DNA from: JAUIAS01 sp030425395
GTDB lineage: Bacteria; Pseudomonadota; Alphaproteobacteria; Rhodobacterales; Rhodobacteraceae
Direction of reading: 5' to 3'
DNA length: 64,000 bases
NCBI GenBank assembly: GCA_043553855.1
Contig: CP121336.1
Location: forward strand, 3,782,001-3,846,000
The notes beneath the pieces were generated by a model. That model was not told the origin of the DNA. It ran no database searches and was given only the letters and a program-made list of their open reading frames with translations. How positions within the stretch are numbered: the stretch's first letter is position 1; each line of letters starts with the position of its first letter. The translations under genes were made by a program, and so were the position numbers. Shown one piece after another: positions 33,858 through 42,742 of this stretch.

Positions 33858-35015
33858 ATGTCCGAGACCTGCAATGTCTGCGGCGCGCCCTTTGATGCCC
33901 CGATTTTCGAGAGCGCCGAGGCCAAATCGCTGACCACGATGAACACGCTGATCAATGGCAAAACCACTGTCTATTTCTGTGCGCATTGCCAGCATGGGCA
34001 GACCAATGAATTGCCCGATCTGGTCGAATTCTATGCCACGGAATACGAGATCAACATCGACAGCGAAGACGACGATCAGCTTTATGATGTGATCGATGGC
34101 AAGGAAATCTACCGGTCCGAGCATCAGGCGCGGGTGCTGATGTCCAAGATTGATCTGTCCCGCCACCGCAAGGTGCTGGATTATGGCTGTGCCAAGGCTC
34201 CGACGCTGCGGCAGGTGTGCGGCGCGGTTCCGGGGATCGAGCCGTATCTCTATGATGTGACGGACAAATATATCCCGTTCTGGGAAACCTTCCCGTCCAA
34301 GGCGCAATGGGCCACGCACAGTCCCGATCCCAAGTGGCACGGTCAGATCGACGTGGTTCTGTCTTTCTATGCGCTGGAACACATCCCGCATCTGGCGGGC
34401 ATTCTGGGCGATGTGCGCGCGCTGCTGGTCGATGGCGGGTATTTCTATTTCATCGTGCCAGACATGTATCAGAACGCCGCCGATTTCGTGGTGGCCGATC
34501 ACGTCAACCATTTCTCGCGGCAATCCCTGTGGCATCTTCTGGCGAACAACGGTTTTACCGATATCGACATTGACGATCAGGCCCACGCCTCGGCCTATGT
34601 TGTATCGGCCCGTCGCGCGCCCGACGGGGCCGCCCCGCCCGCGCCACCGGTCTTTGAGGACCGCGCGCGCCAGGCGCTGGAACTGGCCGAACTGTGGGGC
34701 AATATCAAGACCGGGATCACCGCCTTCGAGGCGCACACCCCCGCGGATGTGCCTTTGGTCATCTACGGAGCCGGGATCTATGGAAATTTCATTCTGTCAT
34801 GTCTGGCAAACCCGGAACGGGTGACGCATTTCCTTGATCAGAACGCATTTCTGCACGGGACCGAGATTTCAGGCGCGCCGGTCATTGCGCCCGCCGATCT
34901 GCCACATCAGAAGGCGGCAATCCTTGTCGGCTTGAACCCGCGCAACGCTCGGCGCATCATCGACGAAATTCCGGGATTGCGCGCGCCGGGGCGGGACTTT
35001 CTGTTCCTTGCGTGA
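33858..35015 (+). CDS. Zinc-ribbon SAM-dependent methyltransferase
   Basis: A 385-residue three-part protein. It has an N-terminal zinc ribbon (CNVCGAPF and CAHCQHGQ), a class I methyltransferase domain (KVLDYGCAKAPTLRQVCG, then ALEHIPHLAGILGDVRALL) and a C-terminal Rossmann-like domain (LVIYGAGIYGNFILSCL). The layout is that of sugar C-methyltransferases such as the one at 38548, although the two are not close. It follows the PhyH gene by two bases and precedes another methyltransferase. C- or O-methylation of a nucleotide sugar is plausible; the substrate is unknown. Confidence 0.82.
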   Translation: MSETCNVCGAPFDAPIFESAEAKSLTTMNTLINGKTTVYFCAHCQHGQTNELPDLVEFYATEYEINIDSEDDDQLYDVIDGKEIYRSEHQARVLMSKIDLSRHRKVLDYGCAKAPTLRQVCGAVPGIEPYLYDVTDKYIPFWETFPSKAQWATHSPDPKWHGQIDVVLSFYALEHIPHLAGILGDVRALLVDGGYFYFIVPDMYQNAADFVVADHVNHFSRQSLWHLLANNGFTDIDIDDQAHASAYVVSARRAPDGAAPPAPPVFEDRARQALELAELWGNIKTGITAFEAHTPADVPLVIYGAGIYGNFILSCLANPERVTHFLDQNAFLHGTEISGAPVIAPADLPHQKAAILVGLNPRNARRIIDEIPGLRAPGRDFLFLA

Positions 35016-35043
35016 CACCCTCAGAAGAGGCGAGGCCAAGATT

Positions 35044-35763
35044 TTGGAAAATCTGGACGACGTTGCATCCAAATACCTGCAACCCCCCAGTGTCGAGATC
35101 GAAAACGATCTGATCATGAACTGGTATCCCGACCGTATCACCGGTCGGGCAGGGCGGGTTGACCGGCTGTTGGAACTGGGATTGGGGCACGGCTATACGG
35201 TGCCCTATTTTCACAAGATGTGCGACGATCACGTCGTGGTGGAAGGATCGCAAAAGGTCATCGACCATTTTCAGACCAACAACCCGTGGTATGACGGCAC
35301 GCTGGAAACGGGGTATTTCGAAACCTATACCCCGTCCGCCGCGTTCGATCTGATCGTGATGGGCTTTGTTCTTGAGCATGTGGACGATCCCGCAGCGATA
35401 CTGAACCGTTACAAGGCGTTTCTCAAACCCGGCGGGCGGATCTGGATCGCCGTGCCCAACGCCAAGTCCCTGAACCGGCGGCTTGGGGTCGAGATGGGCA
35501 TGATCGACGATATCTATGACTTGAACGAAACCGATCATATCCTTGGGCACAAACGAAATTTCTGCCTCGACACGCTGCGCGACATGATCGCCTCTACTGG
35601 CGGCACGGTGACCCATCAGGAAGGGCTCTACCTCAAACCGTTGCCTTTGGGGGTGCTCAAGACGTTGCAGGATTTCGACGCCAACATGAAGGCGATGATG
35701 GCGGTGGGCGTCGATTTCCCGGAACTCTGCGTGGGTCTGCTGGTCGAGGTATCCTATGGCTGA
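35044..35763 (+). CDS. Class I SAM-dependent methyltransferase
   Basis: A small methyltransferase of about 239 residues. The SAM motif LLELGLGHGYTVPYF and the post-motif MGFVLEHVDDPAAILNRY with LKPGGRIWIAVPN are clear. The start is not certain. TTG at 35044 has CGAGG eight bases before it; an in-frame TTG at 35008 would overlap the previous gene. No ATG is available. It sits between the zinc-ribbon methyltransferase and the ATP-grasp gene, overlapping the latter by eight bases. The function is probably decoration of the glycan. Confidence 0.82.
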   Translation: MENLDDVASKYLQPPSVEIENDLIMNWYPDRITGRAGRVDRLLELGLGHGYTVPYFHKMCDDHVVVEGSQKVIDHFQTNNPWYDGTLETGYFETYTPSAAFDLIVMGFVLEHVDDPAAILNRYKAFLKPGGRIWIAVPNAKSLNRRLGVEMGMIDDIYDLNETDHILGHKRNFCLDTLRDMIASTGGTVTHQEGLYLKPLPLGVLKTLQDFDANMKAMMAVGVDFPELCVGLLVEVSYG

Positions 35764-36745
35764 ACGCCGCCGCATCGTCGTCACCGGGATTGGGGCGTTG
35801 ATCGGGCAGGGCATCGCTCAGGGGTTGCGCGACGGGGGACGGGCCTGGGTGCTGGGGCTGGATCGGCGCATGTCGCTCTATGGGCAGGACCTGTGCGATA
35901 AGACCGTGCTGAAACCCCGTGTGGATGAAACGTCCCCGGACTACCTGACCTTCTGGGCCGATCTGGTGCGTCGCCACCGGATCGAGATGATCATTCCCGG
36001 TATCAGCCCGGACATGGTGTTTCTTGACGCGCACCGCGCATTCTTTGCCGATCTGGGCGTGCGCCTTGCCTTGAACACGCCGTCGCTGATCGCGCTGAGC
36101 GAGAACAAGATCGCCTTCGAGACAGACTACGCCGCGCTTGGCTTGCCGGTCATTCCCTCAGTTCACCGGGGCACGAGCTGGCAAGAAGCCTGCGCCGCGC
36201 TGGGGCCTGCGCCGCTGCTGCTCAAACCCGCTGTCGGCGAAGGGTCGGTGGGTATCGTCCGTCTGCATGACGCGGTGGATTTCGACTACTGGACCGCCAA
36301 GACCAAGGGCGATTTCCTGATCCAGAAGATCGTCGGCTCCGACGATGAGGAATTCACCGTGGGCACCTTTGGTCTGGGCGACGGCAGCTATCTTGGCCCG
36401 CTGATCTTTCGCCGCTGGCTGACGCGGGCGGGAAACACCGGGTCTGCCGAAACCGTGCAAAATCCGGCCATCGCGGCGGCCACGGATACAATCATGCGCC
36501 ACTACAAACCTCTCGGCCCCACCAACCTGCAATTCCGCCTGCAGGGCGATACGGCCTACCTGTTGGAAATCAATCCAAGGTTTTCAAGCAGTTGTTCCAT
36601 GCGCGTCGGTTTCGGCTTTAACGAGGCCGAGATGTGCGTGGATTTTTACCTCAATGCCCAACGCCCCGCGCAGCCCACCCTGCGCGAAGGGATTGCCCAG
36701 CGCCATCAGGCAGACCGGATACGTTATGCGCGCCCTGATCTCTGA
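35756..36745 (+). CDS. ATP-grasp domain protein
   Basis: A 329-residue ATP-grasp ligase of the carbamoyl-phosphate-synthase-like branch. Residues 1-110 are a pre-ATP-grasp fold (IVVTGIGALIGQGIAQGL). The ATP site follows with PLLLKPAVGEGSVGIVRL, then FLIQKIVGSDDEEFTVG and YLLEINPRFSSS. Such enzymes form amide or related bonds by acyl-phosphate chemistry. In glycan clusters they may attach amino acids or similar groups. Substrates are unknown. It overlaps the methyltransferase before it by eight bases and the metallophosphoesterase after it by 20, so the three genes are tightly coupled. Confidence 0.85.
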   Translation: MAERRRIVVTGIGALIGQGIAQGLRDGGRAWVLGLDRRMSLYGQDLCDKTVLKPRVDETSPDYLTFWADLVRRHRIEMIIPGISPDMVFLDAHRAFFADLGVRLALNTPSLIALSENKIAFETDYAALGLPVIPSVHRGTSWQEACAALGPAPLLLKPAVGEGSVGIVRLHDAVDFDYWTAKTKGDFLIQKIVGSDDEEFTVGTFGLGDGSYLGPLIFRRWLTRAGNTGSAETVQNPAIAAATDTIMRHYKPLGPTNLQFRLQGDTAYLLEINPRFSSSCSMRVGFGFNEAEMCVDFYLNAQRPAQPTLREGIAQRHQADRIRYARPDL

Positions 36746-37412
36746 CATTCACGCCAACCTCGCCGCGCTTGAGGCCGTTCTGGCCGATGCCCGATCCCGG
36801 GGCGCGACCGAGATCTTATGCCTTGGCGACGTGGTAGGCTATAACGGGCAGCCCGAGGAATGCGTGCAACGTCTCAAGGCTGAAAGCGCCCGCAATATCC
36901 TTGGCAATCACGATCAATACGTGACCTCGGGCAAAAACTGCGAACGATCCAAGGTGGTGGCGTCGATCATCGACAAACATCTTGAGGACCTGAGCGCCGA
37001 CAGCATCACTTGGCTGCAAGGATCGCTGGACAGCGTGACCGAGGGCGACACCCTGTTCGTGCATGGCGGCCCGCGCGATCATGTGGATGAATACCTCTAT
37101 GCGGTCGGGGTGGATACCTTTCCGCAGGGCGTGACCCGGCTGTTTGCGGGGCACACACATATTCAATGTATTCATAGGTTTGGCGATCAAACCTTCTGCA
37201 ATCCGGGGTCTGTCGGCCAGCCGCGCGACGGCGACCCGCGCGCCGCCTATGCCATTCTGGACGGTGACGAGATCCACTTGCACCGGGTGGCGTATGGCAT
37301 CGACCGGACCGTGCAGGCGATGAAAGATCGCGGCTACGAGGAATTCATGTATCGCGGTCTCTATGCCGGCACCCAGATCAATGGCCGGGTGGACCGGATC
37401 GACCGGCTTTAA
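36726..37412 (+). CDS. Metallophosphoesterase
   Basis: A 228-residue calcineurin-like phosphoesterase of the YfcE/MJ0936 type. All metal motifs are present: DIHAN near the N-terminus, GDVVGYN, GNHDQY, HGG and GHTH, ending with NPGSVGQPRDGDPRAAY. Members hydrolyse phosphodiesters or phosphomonoesters. It is the last gene of the rightward unit and overlaps the ATP-grasp gene by 20 bases. Its TAA shares TTAA (37409-37412) with the convergent aminotransferase. A role in turning over a nucleotide-linked intermediate is only a guess. Confidence 0.87.
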   Translation: MRALISDIHANLAALEAVLADARSRGATEILCLGDVVGYNGQPEECVQRLKAESARNILGNHDQYVTSGKNCERSKVVASIIDKHLEDLSADSITWLQGSLDSVTEGDTLFVHGGPRDHVDEYLYAVGVDTFPQGVTRLFAGHTHIQCIHRFGDQTFCNPGSVGQPRDGDPRAAYAILDGDEIHLHRVAYGIDRTVQAMKDRGYEEFMYRGLYAGTQINGRVDRIDRL

Positions 37413-38551
37413 TCCCGGCCCGCGGCGTCCGGGCCATTGCTTGATTGCGCAGCCAACGTTTCGATCACCGCGCAGACGCGGTCAATCTCGCCATCGGTCA
37501 TATCGTGATAGCTGGGCAGGTTGATGGCCCGCTCGCAGATCGACCACGCGTTTACGTTGTCCGGCACGGGCGTGAACATCGGTTGTGCCGACAGTGGATA
37601 AAAGAACACCCGCGCGTCGATATCGGCCGTTGCAAAGGCCGCCTGAATCGTATCGCGGCTGACACCCGTTGCCGCGTCAAAGACCACCGTCGGCATCCAT
37701 GCGCCGCTCAGGCAGTGGTCGGGTTCGGGGTTCATCGCGATCCCGGACACATGCGCCAGCCTTGCCTTGTAGGCATGCAGGATCGCGCGCTTGCGATCCG
37801 TCAGCTCGGCAATCCGCTCCATCTGGCCGCAGCCGATGGCCGCCTGAACATTGGACATCTTGAACTTGTAGCCCACCACATCAGCCCAGAATTGCTTGGG
37901 CTGGGACCGGTCGCGGCCGTGGTTCGAGAGGGTCAGAACCCGTTCGAAAAGATCACCGTCCGAGGTCAGGAACATGCCGCCTTCGCCGGTGGTCAGGGTC
38001 TTGGTCCCATGAAACGAAAAGGTGGAAAACCGCCCCATGGATCCCGCCGGGCGGCCCCGATACAGCGCACCGATGGCTTCGGCGGCGTCCTCGATCACCG
38101 CGATTTCGTGGCGTGATCCGATTTCGAGCAGGGCGTCCATATCGCACAGATTGCCATAAAGATGGGTGGCGATGATGGCGCGTGTCTTCGGAGTGATCGC
38201 CCGCGCGGCGGCGGCGGGATCAATGCACCAGCTGTCGGGCAGGATATCGACAAACACCGGTATCGCCCCCAGATGCATGATCGGTGCGGCGGTGGCGATC
38301 CAGTTTGTATCGGCAAGGATCACCTCATCCCCCGGCCCGATCCCCAGCGCCGCAAGGCCCATCTGCATGGCCCCGGTGCAACTGGACGTGGCGATGCCGT
38401 GCGAGGTGCCGATATAATCGCGAAACAGGGATTCAAAGCGGATGATGTAATCATAACACTGCGCACCCCAGCCGTTGCGCGCAGCATCGGTGGTATAGCC
38501 AACTTCCAGTTCGGTGATCGAAGGACGGGTATAGGGAACGCGGGTGCTCAT
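37409..38551 (-). CDS. DegT/DnrJ/EryC1/StrS family aminotransferase
   Basis: A 380-residue PLP enzyme of the sugar aminotransferase family. Lys184 in FSFHGTKTLTTGEGG is the Schiff-base lysine. Because it is present, this is a true aminotransferase and not an RfbH/E1-type 3-dehydratase, which has His here. Asp155 in VIEDAAEAIG pairs with the PLP ring nitrogen. It likely installs the amino group at C4 of the CDP-4-keto sugar made by RfbF and RfbG. It is the last gene of the leftward sugar operon and overlaps the C-methyltransferase stop in ATGA. Confidence 0.88.
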   Translation of the reverse strand: MSTRVPYTRPSITELEVGYTTDAARNGWGAQCYDYIIRFESLFRDYIGTSHGIATSSCTGAMQMGLAALGIGPGDEVILADTNWIATAAPIMHLGAIPVFVDILPDSWCIDPAAAARAITPKTRAIIATHLYGNLCDMDALLEIGSRHEIAVIEDAAEAIGALYRGRPAGSMGRFSTFSFHGTKTLTTGEGGMFLTSDGDLFERVLTLSNHGRDRSQPKQFWADVVGYKFKMSNVQAAIGCGQMERIAELTDRKRAILHAYKARLAHVSGIAMNPEPDHCLSGAWMPTVVFDAATGVSRDTIQAAFATADIDARVFFYPLSAQPMFTPVPDNVNAWSICERAINLPSYHDMTDGEIDRVCAVIETLAAQSSNGPDAAGRD

Positions 38552-39771
38552 GTGATGGTCAACTCCGGCACGGCGGTGACAAATCGGGTGCCCTGATCGG
38601 CAAGGTGGCTCAACTGCGCACGCACCTCATCGGCGATGTTCCAAGGCAGGATCAGGACGTAATCGGGCCGGGCCTCCGTCAGCGCCTGCGGCGGCAGGAT
38701 CGGGATATGTGAACCGGGCATGAACTTGCCCTGCTTGGCCGGGGCCGCGTCGCACACGAATGGTAAAAGGTCCGGTTTCACACCGGCATAATTGAGCAGG
38801 GTGTTGCCCTTGGCCGCGGCACCGTATCCGGCCACGCTGCGCCCTTCGGCCCGCGCGTCCAGCAGGAACCGCAAAAGATCGTTCTTGACCGTATCGGCGC
38901 GGGTCTGAAACGCGGCATATGTCGCGTCATCCTCAAGACCCGCGGCGCGTTCGTCATCCAGACAGGCAGCAACCCGCGATGTGGTTTCGTGCGGGGCCTC
39001 TGCGTGGCAGCCATAGACCCGCAGAGAGCCGCCGTGGGTGGGAAGCTGGTCAATGTCGAACACCCGCAGCCCCGCCGCCGCAAAAACCCGCGACACGGCC
39101 AGCAGCGACAGATATGAGAAATGTTCGTGATACACGGTGTCGAACTGCGCCTGCGCCACCAGTTGCAGGAAATGCGGCAATTCCAGCGTGATCACGCCTT
39201 CGGGCTTCAGCGCGGCCTTGAGACCGGCGGTGAAATCGTTGATGTCGGGCACATGGGCAAAGACGTTGTTACCGCAGATCAGGTCCGCCGCGCCCCCGTC
39301 ATTGGCGATGGTTTGCCCCAGAGTTGCTCCGAAGAAGGCGCGCAGCACCGGAATGCCCAGCGCTTCGGCGGCTTCGGCGGTGCTGTCGGTGGGTTCAATG
39401 CCCAGACAGGGAATGCCGGCCTCGACAAAATTGCGCAACAAATACCCGTCGTTCGAGGCAACCTCGATTACCCGGCTTTCAGGCCCAAGCCCCAGCCGCT
39501 GTGTGATCATCTCCGCATAGCGCGCGGCATGGGCCAGCCAGCCCTTGGACGTGGACGAGAAATAGGCGTAATCGGCGCTGAACAGGGCCTCGGCACCGGC
39601 GTAATCCTCGGTCTGGACAAGGCGGCAGGCCCGGCAAACCTTGACCCTGAGGGGAAAGGTCGTCTCAGGCGCGGCAAGGTCCGCGCGCGTGAGGTAGGCA
39701 TTGGACGGCGGGGCGAAGCCGAGATCGAGAAAGTCCAGATCAACCGGGGATTTGCAATGACGACACTTCAT
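38548..39771 (-). CDS. NDP-sugar C-methyltransferase
   Basis: A 407-residue sugar C-methyltransferase of the TylCIII/TcaB9 type. A zinc-binding N-terminus has Cys3, Cys6, Cys46 and Cys49. The SAM domain has VIEVASNDGYLL (101-112). The family's catalytic YHEHFSY (214-220) supplies the base that lets the 4-keto sugar be methylated at C3. A C-terminal Rossmann-like domain shows GYGAAAKGNTLLNY. It is coupled by ATGA overlaps to the epimerase before and the aminotransferase after it. It should give the product a methyl branch. Confidence 0.9.
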   Translation of the reverse strand: MKCRHCKSPVDLDFLDLGFAPPSNAYLTRADLAAPETTFPLRVKVCRACRLVQTEDYAGAEALFSADYAYFSSTSKGWLAHAARYAEMITQRLGLGPESRVIEVASNDGYLLRNFVEAGIPCLGIEPTDSTAEAAEALGIPVLRAFFGATLGQTIANDGGAADLICGNNVFAHVPDINDFTAGLKAALKPEGVITLELPHFLQLVAQAQFDTVYHEHFSYLSLLAVSRVFAAAGLRVFDIDQLPTHGGSLRVYGCHAEAPHETTSRVAACLDDERAAGLEDDATYAAFQTRADTVKNDLLRFLLDARAEGRSVAGYGAAAKGNTLLNYAGVKPDLLPFVCDAAPAKQGKFMPGSHIPILPPQALTEARPDYVLILPWNIADEVRAQLSHLADQGTRFVTAVPELTIT

Positions 39772-40331
39772 AGTCGGATCGGTTCCACGGAATTGAGGGG
39801 CGGAAATCCCCGGTCCCGGTCGGACAGGGCCGAGGCGGGCAGGGAGGACGGGGGCAAGGGCCATGCGATGCCAAGCGCCGGGTCGGCGTGGTGAACACCG
39901 CCCTCATGCGCCGGGCTGTAGGCGGCACTGTGCAGATAAAGAAGCTCGGTATCGGGGACCAGCGTCTGGAACCCGTGGGCAAAGCCCTGCGGGATATACA
40001 CCATGGAGCGCGTATCGTCGTTCAACTCAAGCGCTGCGTGCTGGCCAAAGGTGGGCGATCCCGCGCGCAGATCGACGATCACGTCCAGAATGGCCCCCCG
40101 CACACAGCGCACCACCTTGACCTCGGCGCAGGGAGGGCGCTGGAAATGCAGCCCCCGCAAGGTTCCGGCTTGTTGGCTGAACGAAGTGTTCATCTGCGCC
40201 CAGACGGTGTTCAACCCGTGGTCGGCAAATTCCTGCGTGCAGAACATCCGGGCGAAGAACCCCCTGTCATCGCCGCGGCGGTCAAGCTCGATCCGGTAGG
40301 CACCGGCAAGGGGGAGCGGTTCGAACCTCAT
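39768..40331 (-). CDS. dTDP-4-dehydrorhamnose 3,5-epimerase-like protein
   Basis: A 187-residue cupin epimerase of the RmlC family. The catalytic histidine lies in LRGLHFQRPP, the acidic partner in ILDVIVDLRAG, and the substrate tyrosine in YLHSAAYSPAHEGG. In this operon it would act on a CDP-4-keto-6-deoxy sugar, not a dTDP sugar, at C3 and/or C5. The symbol rfbC is avoided because the nucleotide differs. It lies eight bases after rfbG and overlaps the C-methyltransferase gene by four. Confidence 0.88.
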   Translation of the reverse strand: MRFEPLPLAGAYRIELDRRGDDRGFFARMFCTQEFADHGLNTVWAQMNTSFSQQAGTLRGLHFQRPPCAEVKVVRCVRGAILDVIVDLRAGSPTFGQHAALELNDDTRSMVYIPQGFAHGFQTLVPDTELLYLHSAAYSPAHEGGVHHADPALGIAWPLPPSSLPASALSDRDRGFPPLNSVEPIRL

Positions 40332-40338
40332 GTCAGCC

Positions 40339-41409
40339 TCATGGGTCAGGCCGCTCGAATGCGGCGATCTGCGCGAGGCTGAGCGCGCGCGGATCGGTGC
40401 CCTCGTGCACGGCGCGATACCAATCCACGGTATGGGTGACCGCATCGGCAAATGCCCAGCGCGGTGCCCATCCCAGACGTGCGCGCGCGGCATCCGTGGC
40501 CAACATCAGCCGTCCGGCCTCATGCGGGGCCGCGGCATCCGATGCGTCGCGCCACGCGCCCGGCCAGCGTTGCAAGGCTGTTTCGACCAAGGCCCGAACG
40601 GGCCGTTGATCGGCGGTGTCGGGTCCGAAATTGAACGCATCAGACAGGCTGGCATCGTCCCACAGCCGTTCCGCAAGACGCAGATACCCCGCCAACGGAT
40701 CAAGCACATGCTGCCACGGACGCACCGCGTCGGGGTTGCGCATCTCAAGGGTCTGTCCGCGCGCCAACGCGCGCACAAGGTCCGGGATGATCCGGTTTTC
40801 CGCCCAGTCTCCGCCGCCGATGACATTCCCCGCCCGCGCCGAGGCGATATGCACCGGTGTGCCAGCAAAAAACGATTTGCGATAGCTGGCCACAACCAGT
40901 TCGCACCCCGCCTTGCTCGCGCTATAGGGATCGTGGCCGCCCAGCCGGTCGGGTTCGCGGTAGGCATGAAGCCATTCGCGGTTCTCATACACCTTGTCGG
41001 TGGTCACGATCACCACGGACATGCGGCGGTCCGTGCCCCGCAGCGCCTCGAGCAGATGCGCCGTGCCCATCACATTGGTCTGCCATGTTTCGATCGGATC
41101 GTCATAGCTGCGCAGCACCAGAGGTTGCGCGGCCAGATGCAGGACGACATCGGGGCGCACCTGCTCCACCCGGTCGCGAACAAGCGCCGGATCGCGGATA
41201 TCGCCCAGCATATGCCCCGGCGCACCATCCGGGAAAAGTTGATCGAACAGGCTTGGGTCGGTGTCCGGGCGCAGCGCAAGGCCGAAGACCTCGGCCCCCA
41301 GTTGTTGCAGCCACAGCATGAGCCACGCGCCCTTGAACCCGGTATGTCCGGTCAACAGCACCCGTTTGCCGCGCCAGAAACCGGGGTCGGGGGTTGGCAG
41401 CGGGCTCAC
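40339..41409 (-). CDS. rfbG: CDP-glucose 4,6-dehydratase
   Basis: A 356-residue short-chain dehydrogenase-fold enzyme that makes CDP-4-keto-6-deoxyglucose. The NAD-binding turn is LLTGHTGFKGAWLMLWL and the catalytic residues sit in VTTDKVYEN and YSASK. The GTG start at 41409 overlaps the rfbF stop as GTGA and has GGAAGG upstream. A TTG at 41421 is the alternative. It is the second step of the CDP-sugar path and pairs with rfbF. There is no rfbH nearby, so the path does not go to a 3,6-dideoxy sugar by the classical route. Confidence 0.93.
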   Translation of the reverse strand: MSPLPTPDPGFWRGKRVLLTGHTGFKGAWLMLWLQQLGAEVFGLALRPDTDPSLFDQLFPDGAPGHMLGDIRDPALVRDRVEQVRPDVVLHLAAQPLVLRSYDDPIETWQTNVMGTAHLLEALRGTDRRMSVVIVTTDKVYENREWLHAYREPDRLGGHDPYSASKAGCELVVASYRKSFFAGTPVHIASARAGNVIGGGDWAENRIIPDLVRALARGQTLEMRNPDAVRPWQHVLDPLAGYLRLAERLWDDASLSDAFNFGPDTADQRPVRALVETALQRWPGAWRDASDAAAPHEAGRLMLATDAARARLGWAPRWAFADAVTHTVDWYRAVHEGTDPRALSLAQIAAFERPDP

Positions 41410-42170
41410 CAGACCTTCCAAGGGGCCTCGCCCTTGCTCCAGAGCGCGTCGAGCTGGGTCTTGTCGCGCAGCGTATCCATCGCCGCCCAGAATTCTTCGT
41501 GACGAAAGGCCCCCAATTGACCGTCGCGGGCAAGCCCGGTCAGCGGATCGCCCTCGAACGGCATGTCATCGCCCTCGATCCGGTCCAGAACCGACGGTTC
41601 GCACACAAAGAACCCGCCGTTGACCCACTGGCGATCGCCTTTGGGCTTTTCGACAAAGCCTTTGACCTGCGATCCTTCCAGATCCAGCGCGCCATAGCGC
41701 CCGGTAGGCTGGATCGCGGTCACCGTGGCTTGCTTGCCAGAGGCGCGGTGATGCTGGATCAGCCCGTCAATATCGACATCCGCCAGCCCATCGCCGTAGG
41801 TCAGGCAGAAGGTGCCGTCGATGTGATCCGCCGCCCGGCGAATACGCCCACCGGTCATCGTGGTTTCGCCGGTATCCAGAAGCGTCACCTGCCACGGCTC
41901 AGCCGCGCGGCGGTGCACGTGCATCTTGTTGTCTTTCATGTCAAAGGTGACATCGGACATGTGCAGAAAGTAATTGGCGAAATATTCCTTGATCACATAG
42001 CCCTTGTAGCCGCAGCAGATCACGAAATCGGTGATGCCGTAGGCACCGTAGATCTTCATCACGTGCCACAGGATCGGACGCCCGCCGATTTCGACCATGG
42101 ATTTGGGAATTTTGTGGGTTTCTTCGCTGATCCGCGTGCCCAGACCGCCGGCAAGAATGACTGCTTTCAT
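41406..42170 (-). CDS. rfbF: Glucose-1-phosphate cytidylyltransferase
   Basis: A 254-residue nucleotidyltransferase that makes CDP-glucose from CTP and glucose-1-phosphate. The opening MKAVILAGGLGTRISEETH, then KSMVEIGGRPILWHVM, is diagnostic of RfbF and differs from the glucose-1-phosphate thymidylyltransferase RmlA. Downstream are YGDGLADVDI and FVEKPKGD. The start at 42170 is the family start. It is the first gene of the leftward sugar operon; its promoter should lie in the 430-bp gap to the right. It sets the nucleotide carrier as CDP. Confidence 0.95.
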   Translation of the reverse strand: MKAVILAGGLGTRISEETHKIPKSMVEIGGRPILWHVMKIYGAYGITDFVICCGYKGYVIKEYFANYFLHMSDVTFDMKDNKMHVHRRAAEPWQVTLLDTGETTMTGGRIRRAADHIDGTFCLTYGDGLADVDIDGLIQHHRASGKQATVTAIQPTGRYGALDLEGSQVKGFVEKPKGDRQWVNGGFFVCEPSVLDRIEGDDMPFEGDPLTGLARDGQLGAFRHEEFWAAMDTLRDKTQLDALWSKGEAPWKVW

Positions 42171-42603
42171 GTCACGTCCTGAAAATGGTTTTGCCATAGC
42201 GCGGGCCCGAACATACACCGTTCAGGCCGCCCAATGGCCAATATCGGCACTGCAATACCCGATTGCGGAATTGAAGGCCAGACGCCGCAAACCGGCCCCG
42301 CAACACCTGCGGCAACGCCCGCCGCGTTTTGCCGTCCTTAACCCGATGCCCGGACATTCACCCGTGTTGCAACACAAGGCCGGGTCTGGCACCCCGGCGA
42401 CAGGAAACGGATGCGCGTTGACACCGCGCAGACCTCTGAACGGTTCAGACCCCGGATTGACACCCGGTCCACCTTCCGAATTGGCGGCGCCGCCCATTTA
42501 ACAAGGCCACATCACCAGAAACACGCACCCGGCGGGCCACAGCGGCCCGGTCCGGGTCAAACCTCTGGCAAAATCCCAAGCGCACTACAGATCGTCAGGA
42601 AGC
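42171..42603. other. Gene-free stretch upstream of rfbF
   Basis: 433 bp with no convincing gene and no repeat I can recognise. It must contain the rfbF promoter, but no clear -35/-10 pair stands out. The right edge is the tRNA-Ser terminator. Confidence 0.55.
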
Positions 42604-42628
42604 AAAAGATCCGGCCAAGGCCGGATCA
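42604..42628 (-). terminator. Intrinsic terminator of tRNA-Ser
   Basis: On the minus strand GATCCGGCC-TT-GGCCGGATC is a perfect 9-bp stem followed by TTTT. It lies about 24 bases after the tRNA 3' end. Confidence 0.85.
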
Positions 42629-42652
42629 TGAGAACGCGCATCAAGGGAAAAG

Positions 42653-42742
42653 TGGCGGAGAGACAGGGATTCGAACCCTGGGTGGGCTTGCACCCACAAC
42701 GGTTTTCGAGACCGCCCCGTTCGACCACTCCGGCACCTCTCC
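42653..42742 (-). tRNA. tRNA-Ser (anticodon CGA)
   Basis: A 90-nt class II tRNA read on the minus strand. The acceptor stem GGAGAGG pairs with TCTCTCC, discriminator G, and CCA is encoded. The anticodon loop CTCGAAA gives CGA (codon UCG, serine). A long variable arm (TTGTGGGTGCAAGCCCACC) and the T-loop GGTTCGAATCC are clear. A terminator follows. Confidence 0.96.

Noticed and set aside
37409..38551. RfbH-type CDP-4-keto-6-deoxyglucose-3-dehydratase
   Set aside because: The PLP lysine (Lys184 in HGTK) is present. RfbH has histidine there and would also carry an iron-sulfur motif.
30113..42170. Recent horizontal transfer island
   Set aside because: The gene content is accessory, but no integrase, IS, tRNA-side repeat or flanking direct repeat was found. 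I could not compute composition reliably, so transfer is not claimed.
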